DNA of 64,000 nt from Sphagnum compactum (Eukaryota; Bryophyta; Sphagnopsida; Sphagnales): assembly GCA_965153455.1 (NCBI GenBank), contig OZ234498.1, positions 12,710,001 to 12,774,000 of the forward strand, in the 5' to 3' direction. Shown here in pieces: positions 35,324 to 49,049 of this stretch. The notes below the pieces were generated by a model. That model did not search any database and was not told the origin of the DNA. It saw nothing but the letters and a program-made list of their open reading frames with translations. The stretch's first letter is position 1. The number at the start of each line of letters is the position of its first letter. A program made the translations under genes and the position numbers.

Positions 35324-35689
35324 GTTTGTGTCTTCTGCCACACAAGTTCCACCTGTATTGATGGACAGAAAGGAGGCAGGAGATGGAGCAAGATGGGGGA
35401 GGAGACAGACGGAGAGCGCAACGAGAAGAGAGTTGTGGAACAAGTGTAGGGTGAAAAGCTCCGGGGTGGTAAAGGCCGTTCCCAAATTAAGGGGCCTAGG
35501 ACTAGGCAAAGGGTCCTTAGGATAATGCAATAGCCAAGTCCAGCTCTGCATTTTGGGAATGTCCCTCTGGCATGGGCCTTATGTGTACTAAAGAAAAGGC
35601 AAATTCTACCAATTCTATCATGAAAATTGGACATATGTAGATCTTAAACTTGCCGTAGATACGATGTATAGGAGAAGGGAAGACTCATA

Positions 35690-35800
35690 GGCATAATTAG
35701 CCTCATACTCTTAAGGAATAGGTGTAAGATCCCTCTTCTTTTCTAATATAGATAGTGATTAATATAAGGTGCCCCTCCAAATACTCTAGGAAATTTCTCG
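35690..35800 (-). repeat. Dispersed repeat, copy 1 (inverted)
   Basis: Read on the minus strand it contains TTTGGAGGGGCACCTTATA followed by GGGATCTTACACCTATTCC and TTAAGAGT. The same blocks recur at 36005 and 36580 in the opposite orientation. Confidence 0.6.
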
Positions 35801-36004
35801 GAGTGATTTATTTGTGTGTTGGTAAAAAGTTATGAGAGAAGCCACAATGAGAAGAAAAGAGAGAGTACAACAAGAAACAATGAGAACTTGGGAGGTCAAT
35901 CCATCAAAGTGAACATGAGAACAAAATGAACTTACTTACTTTTTACCCCCAAATGATGGTCGATGACATCCAAGAGTAGGCAAATTACTTTGAAAGTTTT
36001 TTCC

Positions 36005-36105
36005 TAGTGTATTTGAATTTTGGAGGGGCACCTTATAGAAAGAGGAGAGAATTTAGGCATACTCCTTAAGAGTGGGAGAGATCTTGCACCTTTACCACTA
36101 CTACC
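36005..36105 (+). repeat. Dispersed repeat, copy 2
   Basis: It has TTTTGGAGGGGCACCTTATAG and then ACTCCTTAAGAGTGGGAGAG and ATCTTGCACC. The centre CTCCTTAAGAGT is near-palindromic. Confidence 0.6.
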
Positions 36106-36579
36106 TTATGTCATAAGTATATGGGAAGGCACTAGTGTTAATTAATTCCCAAAAGGGAGAGTAGAAAAAACATAATTGAGAAGTGAGTAAATAGGAAATC
36201 TGGAGTTGAACTCCACAAATGTCCTCGGATCAAATACCATTTGTTTATCCAAAGTTATTAGTGTGCCTTGTGTTGTTATTCTTAAGCATTAAGGAAGGCC
36301 CAAATGTAGCTCAACGGTTGGTTCCTTATGTTTTCTTGTTGTGTAAAGATGGCAACCAAAGCAATTATCCCAACCAAGAGAAAGGGGGTTTCACCCTTTT
36401 GGTGTTGGGGTTTTCAGAGCAGATAGATACCATCATGCTGGGCACGAAGGTGATTGGGGTATCAACCAGTTTCTTTTCACCACTCATTGGTATAGATTCT
36501 GACTTCATCACGTCCCTGCCAGGCCCATGGAAGTGGCTTCCCTAAATGTAAAAATAATTGGAGAACTTGCCAAAGTGTA

Positions 36580-36690
36580 TTTGGAGGGCACATTTTATAT
36601 CTATGAATATCCCTCTTAGAAAAAAGAGAGTGGCACTTGTGCTTACTCCTTAAGAGTGGGAGGGATCTTACACCTAATCCTGAGAGTGAA
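36580..36690 (+). repeat. Dispersed repeat, copy 3
   Basis: It has TTTGGAGGGCACATTTTATA, then ACTCCTTAAGAGTGGGAGGG and ATCTTACACCTAATCC, the same order as copy 2. Confidence 0.6.
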
Positions 36691-36699
36691 TTTACATTG

Positions 36700-39640
36700 G
36701 AGCAAATTTTTAACAAAGTATCAAATTTCTTTAACTGTAAAAAAAGGTTTCTCCACTGTTAACGAGTAGGCGCAAGAACCCTTCCCCTCCTACGCCCTTG
36801 TGACCCACAAATGCATAGATTCATACCATCATTTCATGCTTAACTATGGCTAAAGCCCATGGTTGACGCCCATTCCCAAACTAGGGCACATTCCCAAGGA
36901 TGTGGGCACATTGTCATAAAGACCACAGAAGCTGGCATTCATAGATGTGACCAAAGAAAGCGCAGGGTAAGGCTCAGAGGTTGAGGAGGGCCTTACCAGA
37001 AGAAGGGAAGCTCTCTTTGAATGGGTTTTGTTATTGAAAATGCCTGATGCTTTTGAGAATTCAGCCTACTGAAGTCATGTGAAAACTCAAGTTGTTGATG
37101 ATGGTTTTCCCTTGGAGGATTGAATTATTATCATGGCATATATAGTTTCAAGAGATCAATTTTTGTAGATAAATTCTCCACAAAAATCAAAATTCTTTGT
37201 ATCATAGGAGAACTCTCTAATTTCACTTGATCACCAACTGACTTCCACTCCTTAGTGACTACTCCATGTCAACTGGAAATGGGTTGGAAGTTGTTTCTGT
37301 AATTGATCAAGCAGCACATGACAACCATCCAACTCACCAAAGCATGACCTCGGACCTAGTATACATACCTACAGGAAGGCATTCTGTTCTTCAATCTAAT
37401 GCTTATAGACAATGCCAAAAGGATCTTTGACAGTTTAGGGTTTAGGTTTAGATTCTTCAAGTGCCTAATGTATGAACACCATAGTCCACAGATCTAAGCA
37501 TTTTACTGCAGCCAATTTTCGTAGAAACAAGTGAGATTCAGGGAAAGTCAGAATGTGGAGATTTTATAGTCCCTGCTCATAGTTCATGCACTCCCCAGGC
37601 TTCAATGTTCCTAGGCACATGAACTTGTATCCATTCTGTCCACTTTGCAGTTCAAAATTCAACTGTCTACAGTTGGATGACTTTTCCAAGAAGCAAACCT
37701 TAAGGGCATATAGTAAATTCTTACCTAAACCAACTTCATGGTGTTAGTTCTCTCAATTGATACTTAATCATGAGAGGTTGCAATATTGAAATAAAAATCT
37801 GTAACATAAAGTGGCAAATTCTAATATAACAGCACAAATTCCAAACCCTGAGTCCTGGATCAAGAGTTTTGGGTGCAAACAAAGTCATATGCATCTGCAT
37901 TTGCACATACAATGAATGAGAATTGTTGGAAGGAGACCTTTTGTTGTCCAACAACCCTCAGTTCTCGTATTGTGGTTCAGAGAAAGGGAAAGTGGTGGTA
38001 TCCCTTTCTTTCACACTTCTAACATCATTTGTCTCGCTGACAAAGCTTCTATTTACTCAACACCCATTCACCAAAATTCCCAAGGTTTTTAGAAAATTTG
38101 AGTTCCATTTGCTCCACAAGGTCCTCTAGCAAAATTCGGAGATCACATTTTCTCCCAATGATTGTCATGGGCACAAGAGAAGCATGAGGAATAACTTTTT
38201 TTTGTCATTGAAGGGAACTAATATCTTCAAACCTACATTAATTTGATGCTTGAATTTGCTATTGCACAATTAAATACCAAGTGTCCTAAATTTGGGTCCT
38301 GGTTCCAACACATTCACTATCAATAGTGACCAAGGTTGGTTTGGTATTGGCTTTTGAACAAACCACCTTGGTCCTGGTATTGGGCCACTTTTAAAACTTC
38401 CATACCTACCTGGTGTTGGGTTCAAGAGTGATCTTTAGAAGAAAAACCCTATAAATAAAAATCAAGGATGGGAACCCATCCATCAAAAGTACAAGACAAA
38501 TGAAAACACAAGTAGACACAACCCAAAGAAAAAACAAAAGCAAACAATCAACAAAAATCAAGTAAAGACCTTATGCAAAGAGGACTCATGGCTACAAAAT
38601 GAAATAACAAAGAAGACCTAAGACAAAAGAACTATCATTTGTCACAAATCGGCTATTGATGGAAGTGCACTAGCTATGATGTGTTGAAGAAATGATGAAG
38701 CCCGACCAAATGTAGCAACTCGTTGAAGAATCGCTATGGTTCGCACACATTACATGGCTATGGACACATGTTGTTTATAGTAAGAAACAAACACCGAAGG
38801 GATTAAAGAAGACCGTTGATGACATGCGATAATGATATGTGCACAAGTAGTCAAAAAATGAATCAAAAGGATAATGAAACCACCCATATGTTTTAATAGC
38901 AAGGGGAATGAAGTCATCACCTAATGCTCGTTCATCGTATGATCGTGTTTTTTCTTAAGCAACCATCATCACTACATGTGCCGTTGTCGTCGATGTTCAT
39001 TGCACCATACTTGTGTGAATCGAATAAGCAATGATGACACTCATTAAGGTTCGAAAACCATCTCTGGTGATAAAGATATTCATTCATCGTCAGGTGTGGC
39101 GAGGGAAAAGGTGGGAGACCTCCTTTTGAACATGTGTTCCACTCTCCAAAGTAATAATTGTGACAATATCCCAAGGTGTAGTGTGGGCTACTGTACGTTC
39201 ACTCCCATAGGCACTGAAGCAAATGGGTATTTAAATTGTCAATGGTATGACCATACTAACATTACGAAAGATGGGCAACCATAGCATGTGGAAAGCCAAG
39301 ATAGGTATGTAGTGATGTAAGGAAGTGGGCTAAGGATAAACGAAATGCAAGTGTGGTAGGACGAGCCAATAACCGAATGGCTGCCCCGAGACCCACACAT
39401 GAACATAATCATGCTCACATAGTATTTGAAGGAACGTCTATTAAAAGTAAGGCAAACTTTTGCTCGTGTAGGCGATCTACCAAAGAAGCTTGCAATTAAG
39501 AATTATATTGAACTATTAGGGTTACAAAGGGTGGGACTTGAGAGCAAACAACTTGGGGTAATAGGGCTCAAGTATCTCGTAGTGCCATTGGAACAAGGAA
39601 ATGCCAATTTCAACATGTCTTATTACATCCAAAAGGATAA
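36700..39640. other. Intergenic, no recognisable gene
   Basis: Short frames only. The 39426-39698 plus-strand frame of 90 codons has no family motif and lies next to a reverse transcriptase relic on the other strand. Confidence 0.4.
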
Positions 39641-39649
39641 GGTGTTCAT

Positions 39650-41310
39650 CTTAAAACTTGCTCAAAAAAGTAAGAAGAATGGCTTGATGACTAGCTAGGT
39701 GATTGATAAAACCATTAAAAGATCCCACACTAAGTAACTTCTCCAATGTAATTATTGTACGAATATCAAACTTAGCATAATGTTGCAAAATATTTGGAGA
39801 TGGAAACAATATACAAAGCAAGTAGCCAAGGCATTGGGCATAACACAACAAGAGCATCACAAAAGCCGCTTGAAGGTCTACAAGCATAAGGAGATTAGAT
39901 ATCGTCCCAAGATCCTCGTGAAGAGCCTCAGCCATAAACGATTCAATGAATGATCTAGATCCCACCGATGTGCCCAAAATATAGAAACATAAATCGAGAA
40001 TAAGAAAGCCAGGAGGAAATGATATAGAGTGGTCCAACGTGGACCCCTGTGGAGACCAAACTACACATTTTGTTGATTGCACTAAAAGTCTTAATGCAAA
40101 AAAATCTCGCTGTAATCACAAAAAAATAACAACCACATTTGATGCAGGACCTACTATATGCATATCATCTACCAACAAAGGGAAAACACAAGTAGGGTGG
40201 GTTGTTGCTATAGGGCAAAGAGTGCAAAGGTGAATTAAGGCAAACAACATCCTTCCCAACGGGTCCTTTTGTTGTGTACATGATTTTGACAAAATGATTA
40301 AGATCCCCATGTCGGAAAGCCTGAAAAAAATACAACGGGGATGGGCATGCATAAAATTGAAACAAATGGGAAAAATTGATCCAAAGAATTAGGTGAAGAT
40401 TGTAATTCTTGACAAATGGCTGACCATGACATCAACTTGAAAGTGTTATGGACATCCACTTGTAGCACCACCCAATATAGGTGTAAATTTGACATCGCTT
40501 GAACACCATGAACCATTGTCTTAAACCCGCCATGAATCATTACACCAAATTGATGAGGACTAAAATGCTCCATGAAGGTATCCCTAAACTTAATAGCCAG
40601 TGTGCAGGTAATTAGGTGATAGGTCACCTCATCGATTGTGATTAAATGTATGCCTCCAGACTATTTTTCTAATGTTAAAAATTGAAATGCAAAAAATAAA
40701 CTTGATACTGAAGGTGGAACATGACCTCAAGCAATGTGCCCACATACCCTGGAAAAGATGTCAAACTACTTGGAAAATCATATGACACAAAACAATCTCG
40801 TAAAAGCTCATACTCGAGGGGCATTAGAAGAAAAATGTGGTGAACAAGCCAAGGCAGAGATAAATGTCTCCCAATCTAAAGTACCTTTTGTTGATGATTT
40901 TGTCTCAAGATGGAATTCATCAACAAAAGGGGGTAGATCAACCTTGACAAGTGGATGGAGAAGGCGAGGACTGTCATGGTTTTGTCAAATGGGTTGTAAG
41001 TGTGTTCGGAACTAGTGCACATATTGCTTGAACATATTCCCCTACATGAGTAAGGGCCTATGTGTGGTTTAATTGTGGTGATGAAGGTGGGTAGGATCTG
41101 GAGTCAATTCCAAACATTTGCGAGAAACCAAAGAAAATGCTCTAATTGTGTGTTCCTCTTGTAATGTCTCCCAATCGCCACCCATGTATCAACACAAGCG
41201 AGCACAAGTGGTTTGGTGGCCTTTCTCACCACCATGTGGAGGAAATGACAAACACCAAAAAATGAATAATAGAAAAACATGCCAAGTTGCCTTATTGCAA
41301 GGATCAAATG
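39650..41310 (-). pseudogene. Second LINE-type reverse transcriptase relic
   Basis: Broken minus-strand frames carry reverse transcriptase landmarks in order. At 40298-40627 there is FSPHQFGVMIHGG followed by WVVLQVDVHNTFKLMS (motif A with Asp). At about 40116-40290 there is QQKDPLGRMLFALIH (motif B region, usually QGDPLG) and LLVDDMHIVGP (motif C, LVDD in place of FADD). At 39651-40082 there is KCVVWSPQG and PSPNILQHYAKFD, typical of the region after the fingers. The part at 41000-41310 reads YMGGDWETL in a separate frame, resembling the region upstream of the polymerase. This is a different LINE lineage from the one at 22273-28665. Confidence 0.65.
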
Positions 41311-42119
41311 TTAATTGAAATAAACGGATATGCAAAGCCCGCTGAACATCAACTTGAAGAGAATATGGAATATGATGGTATGAATGAAAATGAGGTAAAC
41401 CCAAATGTCCATGGATGCATGGTAAACCCATGTCCATGTTGAAGAGGGAGGATAACATGGTGAAGTTGGGGGCAATGGTATTACCCCTAAGAAGTTGCTT
41501 ATGAGTGGTGCATGAAAGTTGATGTTGTGCCAAAACCCCCTTTGCACTAAATAGACGACCATAAAAAGGACAAGGAATGTGGGGTAACAGAAGAGAGGAC
41601 CATACAACAGATATTAGAGAAGCTTTTAGTGAGTGTGGTGGATAAGGTGGAAAAAAGGTTGATGGACTAAAAAAGGATGAGGGGATTGGCTAAAGTAAAT
41701 TAAGAGGGATGGGAACAATGGGTAGATGGATGGAAGCTACAACACAATTAGGCATAGGGATAAAACTAACTATTGGTTCTCCATCGAGTGCCTACTTGGA
41801 GGGTTGGGATGCCTAATGACACTTTGGGGACAAAGAGCCCACAAGATTTTCCATGCTTATCCCCAACTTAACACATTTGATCTAAAATCGGGACCTTAAA
41901 CCCCAACTCGAAACACCTCCTTAATCCCTTTCAAACCCTAAAATTATTGCCCTAAAAGAAGAGTACTTACAAACAAAAGGAAAAAATTAAAAGAGGACAT
42001 ATGGAAAAAAATTTGACAAAAACCCAAGGAATGGGTGGGAATAACAAATGAACCTAGTTGTAGATTCGCCATTGTTCATGTGTGCGCATTTATGTTCAAA
42101 GGTTTTTTGGCTGGTTTTG

Positions 42120-42300
42120 CTTGTTCTATTCAAAGGTCTTTCTCACCTGCCTTGCTTGTTCTACCATGCCCTTGTCCTACCTTACTTCGCCTTGCCTTGC
42201 CCTATCGACTATGTTTTTCTTTGCCTCACTTTATCTTGCCCTCCCCTGCCCTACCTTGCCCTTGGCCATGCCTACCGTCCTTTAGCCATGCTTTGTTCTT
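42120..42300. repeat. Pyrimidine-rich CCTTGCC-type low-complexity segment
   Basis: Irregular iterations of CCTTGCC/CCTACC keep all plus-strand frames open for about 100 codons. This is compositional, not a gene. Confidence 0.7.
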
Positions 42301-43109
42301 GTGTGCTTTTGGCTACCTTTGGTAACACTTCACTTAGGATAATTCAAGTATTGTAGGCGAACTAAAACAAGCTACAGGGACTTAAAACATTTTAGATAAT
42401 TCCATGCCTTCAGACAAGGAGCACATGGGTGTCACTAATTTGCTTTGCAAGGATTTAAGCAAGAAGCTAGGCTAGGGTGAAAACAAATCAAGTTAAGGTG
42501 GAAACAAGCAAAGGCTTGGAGGGGAGGGAGAAAGAAGAGAAAGTGTGTGGGAACGAGAGATTGGAAGATGTTTGGTATTGATATAAAATTAATATTGTCT
42601 TAGGTCATACCAACTTAATAGGGTTTTTGATATTAGTGTTGATACCATGCACACAAGCCTTATGTATTAGATCAACATTAGCCTAGTTGTGACTCACTTC
42701 ACATTGTGTCTCCATGCTAGATACAAAATATGGCTCCATTGCCCACTGTTATTTCCTATTCCATTAATCAAGTATCATGTGTGTTAACATCTTGATTTTG
42801 TTCTATAACCAAGACTCTTTCTATGTTTATTCATGTTTCAAAGTTTGAATCCATTTTCTCAATCACTAGAAAGACAAGAACAATCTAATTTTTGGTTAAA
42901 CTTCAAATCAATCTCTCTCCTGTAACATAACCTTGACTCTCACAAATTGAATGACAAAATGTGAAAGACAAATTCACATTTGAGCTGTCCATAAAGTCTA
43001 TCCTAGTGATATCAATCTTCAAAACTAAGGATGAACTCCCAAAAGTGAGTATCATAATTTCTTTTCTAACAAGACTACAATTGACCTAGGTTATGGACAC
43101 ATAGATTAT

Positions 43110-44330
43110 GCAATTATGTAAATAGAAGGCTAACCAAGTTAGAGTCTACCTATTTAGTTATAGGCTACCTACCTACCTACTTATCCTTCTACCTATGTAG
43201 GACGTGGACAATGAATTGATTACATGGGCGGTTATCAAGGGGCTTACCCAAATTAGGGGATATTTAAAGGTTACTTAGAAAACTACATAAGCCTTACCTA
43301 GGGGGTTGTAAAAATATTTCCTAAGATAGGGAATGCCTAAGAGTTATTTAGGGAGGCTATTTGAATAACCAAAAGGGTTACTTAAAGACTATTAAACGCC
43401 ACCTAGGGGCTTATTTGGGTTATGGGCTATTTAAGATAAGGACTGTCATTAAAGCCTATGTATAAAACGTTACACAGGGGGCTACTTAGGGTGTCACATA
43501 AGGGTTACCGAAGGACTTACCTAAGTTAGAGGATACCTATATGTTATTTAAAGGTCTATTTAAGGAATTACATAGGGTCTACAAATGGACTATGAATCAG
43601 CCTTAGGCAGCCCCTAGATAGGCCCTATGTAAGTTATTTTTGCACTATGAGTCTACCTTAGGTAGCCTTTTAAATAACCTTTAGGTATCTTTTAACCTAA
43701 AAAAATCTTTATCTAGCCCCACAAGTAGGTTTTATGTAACCCTTTAAATAGCTTTTGAATATCCTATAACCTAGGTAAGCCCTTAAGTGTCTCTAGGTAG
43801 CCCTTTTAAGTAGGCTTTAGGTGGTCCCTAGGTAGGCTTTATTTATTCCCCTATATAAGCTTCTGATAACCCTTAAGTAGTCCCCTAAGTAATATTTAGG
43901 TCTCCCATAACCTAGGTAGACCTTTATGTATCCCCTAAATAGTTCTTAGATAGGCCCTAGGTGGACCCCTAAGTAATCATTAAGTCTCGTGTAACTTAGG
44001 TAGACCTTTAGGTGTCTCCCTAAATAGTCTTTAGATAGGCCCTAGGTAACCCCCTAAATAATCATTAGGTCTCCAATAACCTAGGTAAACTTTTAGATGT
44101 GTCTCTAAATAGTCTTTAGATAGACCTTAGATAGCCCCCTAAGTAATCTTTAGGTCTCCCATAACCTAGGTATACCTTTAGGTGTCTCCTTAGATAGTTC
44201 TTAGATTGGTTGTAGGTAAGCCCCCTAAGTAACCCCTAGGTATCCCTTAACTTAATAAATCCCTAAGTAACCCCTTAATTAAGCTTGGTGTAATCCCTTA
44301 AGTCCCTCTTAAGTATCCCATAACATAAGT
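43110..44330. repeat. Head-to-head degenerate minisatellite (about 85-bp unit, CCTAGGTAA motif)
   Basis: In the right half (about 43640-44330) a unit with AACCTAGGTAGACCTTTAGG, TCTCCCTAAATAGTCTTTAG, ATAGGCCCTAGG and CCCCTAAGTAATC recurs with starts near 43891, 43975, 44060, 44145 and 44231, a period of 84-86 bases. In the left half (about 43200-43620) the same words appear as reverse complements (CTTACCTAAGTTAGAGGATACC, GGTTACTTA, GGGGCTTACC, GGGGGCTAC). The array therefore switches strand near 43600-43640. No coding content. Confidence 0.8.
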
Positions 44331-47300
44331 ATTCCTTTATTAGGTAGACATGTAAATGTAAGCAAAACACAAGAGATAGGAAATTCATACATTTTGGGGT
44401 GAAGAGGAAATTTGAGTTTCTGCCTTTAATATTTTCCTTTAGTAAAGTCCCATCTTGCATTTTGATTGCCATTTTCAGTTTTAGGGAAACGTATGGTTTT
44501 TCTATTGGGTTTTATTGTATTTGTGGATAACTTTAATAAGTCAACAATGGTTAAATCTAGTGTTGGGCAGTTCTCACTTTTTCGTGAAGATTGTCAGTTT
44601 CGATTCTTTGAGAAGGTTGAAATAACTGCCCCAATTCTTTTTTATATTATATATTTTTAATTTTTAATAATCGCCCTAGTTTTTAAAAATTCCATAAAAA
44701 TGAAATCGGTGGTTTTTAGGGTAGCCAATTCTCACAATTTTTTGAACCGCTAGTTTTCAAAGGTGGTTTTCACAAAACGATTATCACAATTGTTATTTCA
44801 AAACAAACAAAAATTTAACATAAAAAATGACAATTTTAATAAATAAAATCCACAAAAGAAATATAGTTTTCAATCTCTTTCACATTGAAATTTCTCATAT
44901 TCATCATTCACAATTTTCAATCTCTTTTCTTTCATATTCTTCAAATTCTTCAAATTCCTCCTCAAAGTTCTCTTCCCTCTCTATAAACTCTACTAAGCTA
45001 GATGCCTCCTTACAACTTACTTTAGAATCTTTGAATTTCGTTATTCAATACAATTTCAAAGACCATTCCATGGAAAAAAAAATTCGATCACATGATTTAT
45101 AAATGGATAATATAATAAAAAATACATAAATAAATTTCATATTTTAAACCTTCATTTGGTTCTAAAAATTACATTATAAAATTTTTCTTTTGATATATCA
45201 TAATTTATTCACACATAATATTTATTAGTGAATCATAATAAATTATAATAGAAATATAATAAAATTTATTCTATTAACTATATTTATGATATAAAAGATT
45301 AATCTAGATAATCAATTTTAATTTCTATATATTGATTAATGCCATATAATTAATTGACTTTATGGAACTATAAATTTTATTATGTTTACACCTATAATAT
45401 CTTAAGTTTTACTTTAAATTATGATAAAACATTTATGTAAAAATAAATTATATTTTTTCACATCTCAAACATCTATTTGATTTAAGAAATTATATTATAT
45501 AATTTTGTTTATAATAGATCATAATTGTACCAACAAAATGTAATTTAAATGAATGATATGAAATGGGCCATAAATTACTCCTACTAGCTAGCATATTCAA
45601 TTAATAAATTATTTTGCCTACCTAATATAATTTTTTTTTAAAAATCACATATATAAACATGATAAAATATTTATTAATTAACCCACATACATATGACCTA
45701 CTTGTTACTTACTACCTATCCTACTTATTGTTTATTTTAATACATTAATTACATAGCCTACCTAATTATTTAATTACACTTAGTACCTTAATTTTAACCT
45801 ATTTAATAAATAAATTACACAACTTAATTAAATAATTAATTAATACAATAACATTATCACATATCAACAATATGATAAAATACCTACTACTTAGCCCTAT
45901 TTATACACTAATTGCCATGCGTCTTTTGAAATTTTCACAAACCCACTAAACCTTACTACACATTTAATGGTTAATCCATTGAAAAAAGTTAAAGGAAAAT
46001 AATTAAACCACTAAATCTAATCAGTTCATTGGCCAACTCATTTTTTTAATTTTCACATTTGATTACATGTGCATTTATAGTCACAAATCAAGTTGAAAAG
46101 ATGTCACATGGTATCCAATGGCCCTTGAACCACCTTCCAAGTTACAAAAAAACTACATTTTCATTTATTTTGGGATGCCATTAAAAATGGATGATATAAG
46201 TGTAGTTTTCATTTTCATCCAAATTGACATAAGTCACAAATATAATTTGCATATGCAATTGCAAACCACTTTGTAGTTGTTACGATTATTAGTCATTTTT
46301 ACCAAGTGCCCCAAAAAGTTAAATACACTAATAAAGACAAGGTTAATTTTAGGTAAATTAAACTTCACTTTCAATTTGTCGTATATTTTTTGTAATTTGA
46401 AGTTATCTTTTGCAATTATTGACATATTCTTTGTTTCCTATAGGTTTGTAATTTAAAGTCATTTTATTTCAAGAGGCTTTGGGGTAGATGCAAGGTTGAG
46501 TGGTTCATTTTCGTGACATAGTGACTTTTTTTTCTTGGGCACCTTTTTGTTAAAATGTGTATGGTAATTAATATATATATATATACACACAATAATTGGC
46601 AATTGAATTTAGACTAATAACTTCATTATGAACACATCCATGTAGTTTTTTTGAAAAAAAGTTAATCCATTAATAGTAATGGACTTTTAAAGTTCAAAAA
46701 TAAGGACTGGTTGGATGGATTCAAAACTGAAAATGCAAAACTTTGTATTGATTTCCATTGTAAATGTGTTATAGCGACTCAATAGAGGTTATAATATGAG
46801 ATGAGAAACTCAAATAAAAAATCCTTCCCATGAAAGTTTTAGCCAAATGATAGTTATGGACTTTCCAATGGTTAAAATTGTACCATATTTTCATGAGTCC
46901 ATAGAAGGTGCAATTTGAACTATTTTTCAATTTTTTTCCCTCACAAGAGAATGTTTTCACAAAATCTAGATTGGGCACTATTAATATGGACTCCTACCAC
47001 TCCATGACATATGCTTGACCAATAAAATAAGAGCAAATTGCCAGCTCATCATTGAGTTAGTGTCGTTTTTGGATTATTATTGAATACAAAACTTGCCAAT
47101 AGTGAGACACTCAATCTTGCATCCACCTTTTGCTATTCTATGAAGCCATTGTAACGTGTGTTACAATAGACAAATTGTTCTCCAAGTTTCTAGTTGTGTC
47201 CCACCTCCTTTGACCTAACATGTCTACTGGACTATTGTTGACTATTTAAAACCCATTGTGATTGCTTATGTTTTGAATCAATCAAATGGTCATTAGTTGT

Positions 47301-47447
47301 TGTTTAATGCCCTAAATTGTTCTATAACCTTGAGTCTAAGGATGAGGGAAAAAATAAAAATACAACCAACATTTGACCCTCTAATGGATGATGGTGGAAG
47401 AGTTGCCTTTAAATTGTTTTTGTTGGCCTTTAATATCATAAAAGAGG

Positions 47448-47807
47448 TTGTTGCTTATTCTTGACTCATTTCTTACATTCTTAAGAAGTTATGAAGAAAA
47501 AAAAGTTCATAACATGCTCTCTTTGATGTTAAACCCAAGGTTTAAAGGTCTTCGTCTTATGTCTTCTTATGTTGGGCATGAGCACAAAGTGTCTATTGTG
47601 GAAAAATATGATGTGAAAACATTATATCTTATGCTTTTGAAGTGTTCCCTTTACCTACATCCTATGGGAGAAAGTGATTCTAGTGGTGTTATAGATCACA
47701 AAGATGAGGACAATAAATTAGACATCTTCCAAATGACCAGCAACAGCAACGAACTTGCGAAAGAGTTGGTGATTGAAGAGTTGTTAAACTTTCGAAAGAG
47801 TTGGTGA
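47448..47807 (+). pseudogene. hAT transposase fragment
   Basis: The 119-codon open stretch includes HNMLSLMLNPRFKGLRL, SSYVGHEHKVSIVEKYD and LYLMLLKCSLYLHP. These fit the central to C-terminal part of hAT transposases found as low-copy relics in plants. No dimerisation block follows. A recent exact 35-bp tandem duplication (47758-47827) shifts the frame and ends it. Confidence 0.7.
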
Positions 47808-47827
47808 TTGAAGAGTTGTTAAACTTT
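47758..47827. repeat. Exact 35-bp tandem duplication
   Basis: CGAAAGAGTTGGTGATTG... begins at 47758 and again at 47793 with no difference visible over the unit. The lack of divergence suggests a recent event. Confidence 0.85.
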
Positions 47828-49049
47828 TGAGTTGTAAAATCAATCACAAAATGACAATGCCACGTAAGCTAATTTGGATGGATGAAAAGTTCATGTAAAT
47901 CACATCTTTATGCGACTGCCTTTGCAATTTAGTGCCACATGTTTATTTTGCAATTAGAATTTTATGTGATTTGTCCATGGTGATTAGGCATTATAGGAAG
48001 TCACATGTGGTAATTACCACTAAAAATGAATCATAAATCTAGTCGTATATTTGCAAATTCTTTGTAATGCTTCTTCTTTGAATTTCTTTGCAAACAATGT
48101 ATGTTTTACATCCACATGTTTTTTAAAGGTAATTATTCCATAAGTTTAAAAATATGATATAATTCCTTTTCTAAGTTTGGTTCTTATAGTAAAAGGGACA
48201 TACTCATGGTGACAAATCATGTAGCACATCACTTGAGGTACCTTGCCATCTACTTGTGTATTGTCATTGACATCATAAAAGGCCCAACATAATGAATTTT
48301 TGCCATGTGATTTCCAAAACAATCTTTAAGCATGTAAAACCTGAAGTCCCTAATTCACATTCTTTTTATCATTTTCTAAAATTGTGCTCACTTGGGTTTA
48401 TAAGCTTTCATTTCCTTGTGATGTTTTAGGAAAAGGTTTCTCTTCCATAGAAACATCATTTTGGAATATCTCACTAAACTCTATTTCAATTCTCATAACA
48501 TTTTCATTCTAAGTAGATTGGGCCGTTACAATAGAAAATAATTGGCTAAAGAAAAGTTACAATTATGAGACCTAAAAAGTTAGTAAGGAAGAAGAATTAG
48601 GGTATAAGGCTGAGAAATCATTTACAAGAATTTACAAATCAAAAAGTTCACTTCTAAACATAGTTGAAATGAAAAAGTATAATAAGTAGTCTTTTTAGAA
48701 AAGTAATGTTCTTGCACCATCTAGCCACAAAATTAAAATTTTAAGGTTTTAGGGTTAGATTTTAATGGAAAATACCAGAACAAACTAACCTTAACCTTAG
48801 AAAGTAAACAAAGAAAAAAAACAGAAGGGTGTAGAAAGGATTAGATGCTTGGAAAATTTGTCGATCAAAAGATATAAAAAATTTGAAGAAAGTAAAAGTT
48901 AATTTCAAGTTTACTTCAAAAAGAACTTGGAAATGTGACCTCCACATTGAATCGGCCTTGGAATCTTGAACTTGCACAAAAAAAAAGGGGTGAGAAGTAC
49001 TAATTTATAGAAACAATGCATCAAATGCAAGCTAGAATGGAAGCAAAAA

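Noticed and set aside
42035-42356. Plus-strand frames of about 100 codons
   Set aside because: Pyrimidine-rich CCTTGCC low-complexity sequence; all three frames open.
43110-44330. CRISPR-like array
   Set aside because: Repeats are degenerate, there are no regular unique spacers, and the organism is a plant.
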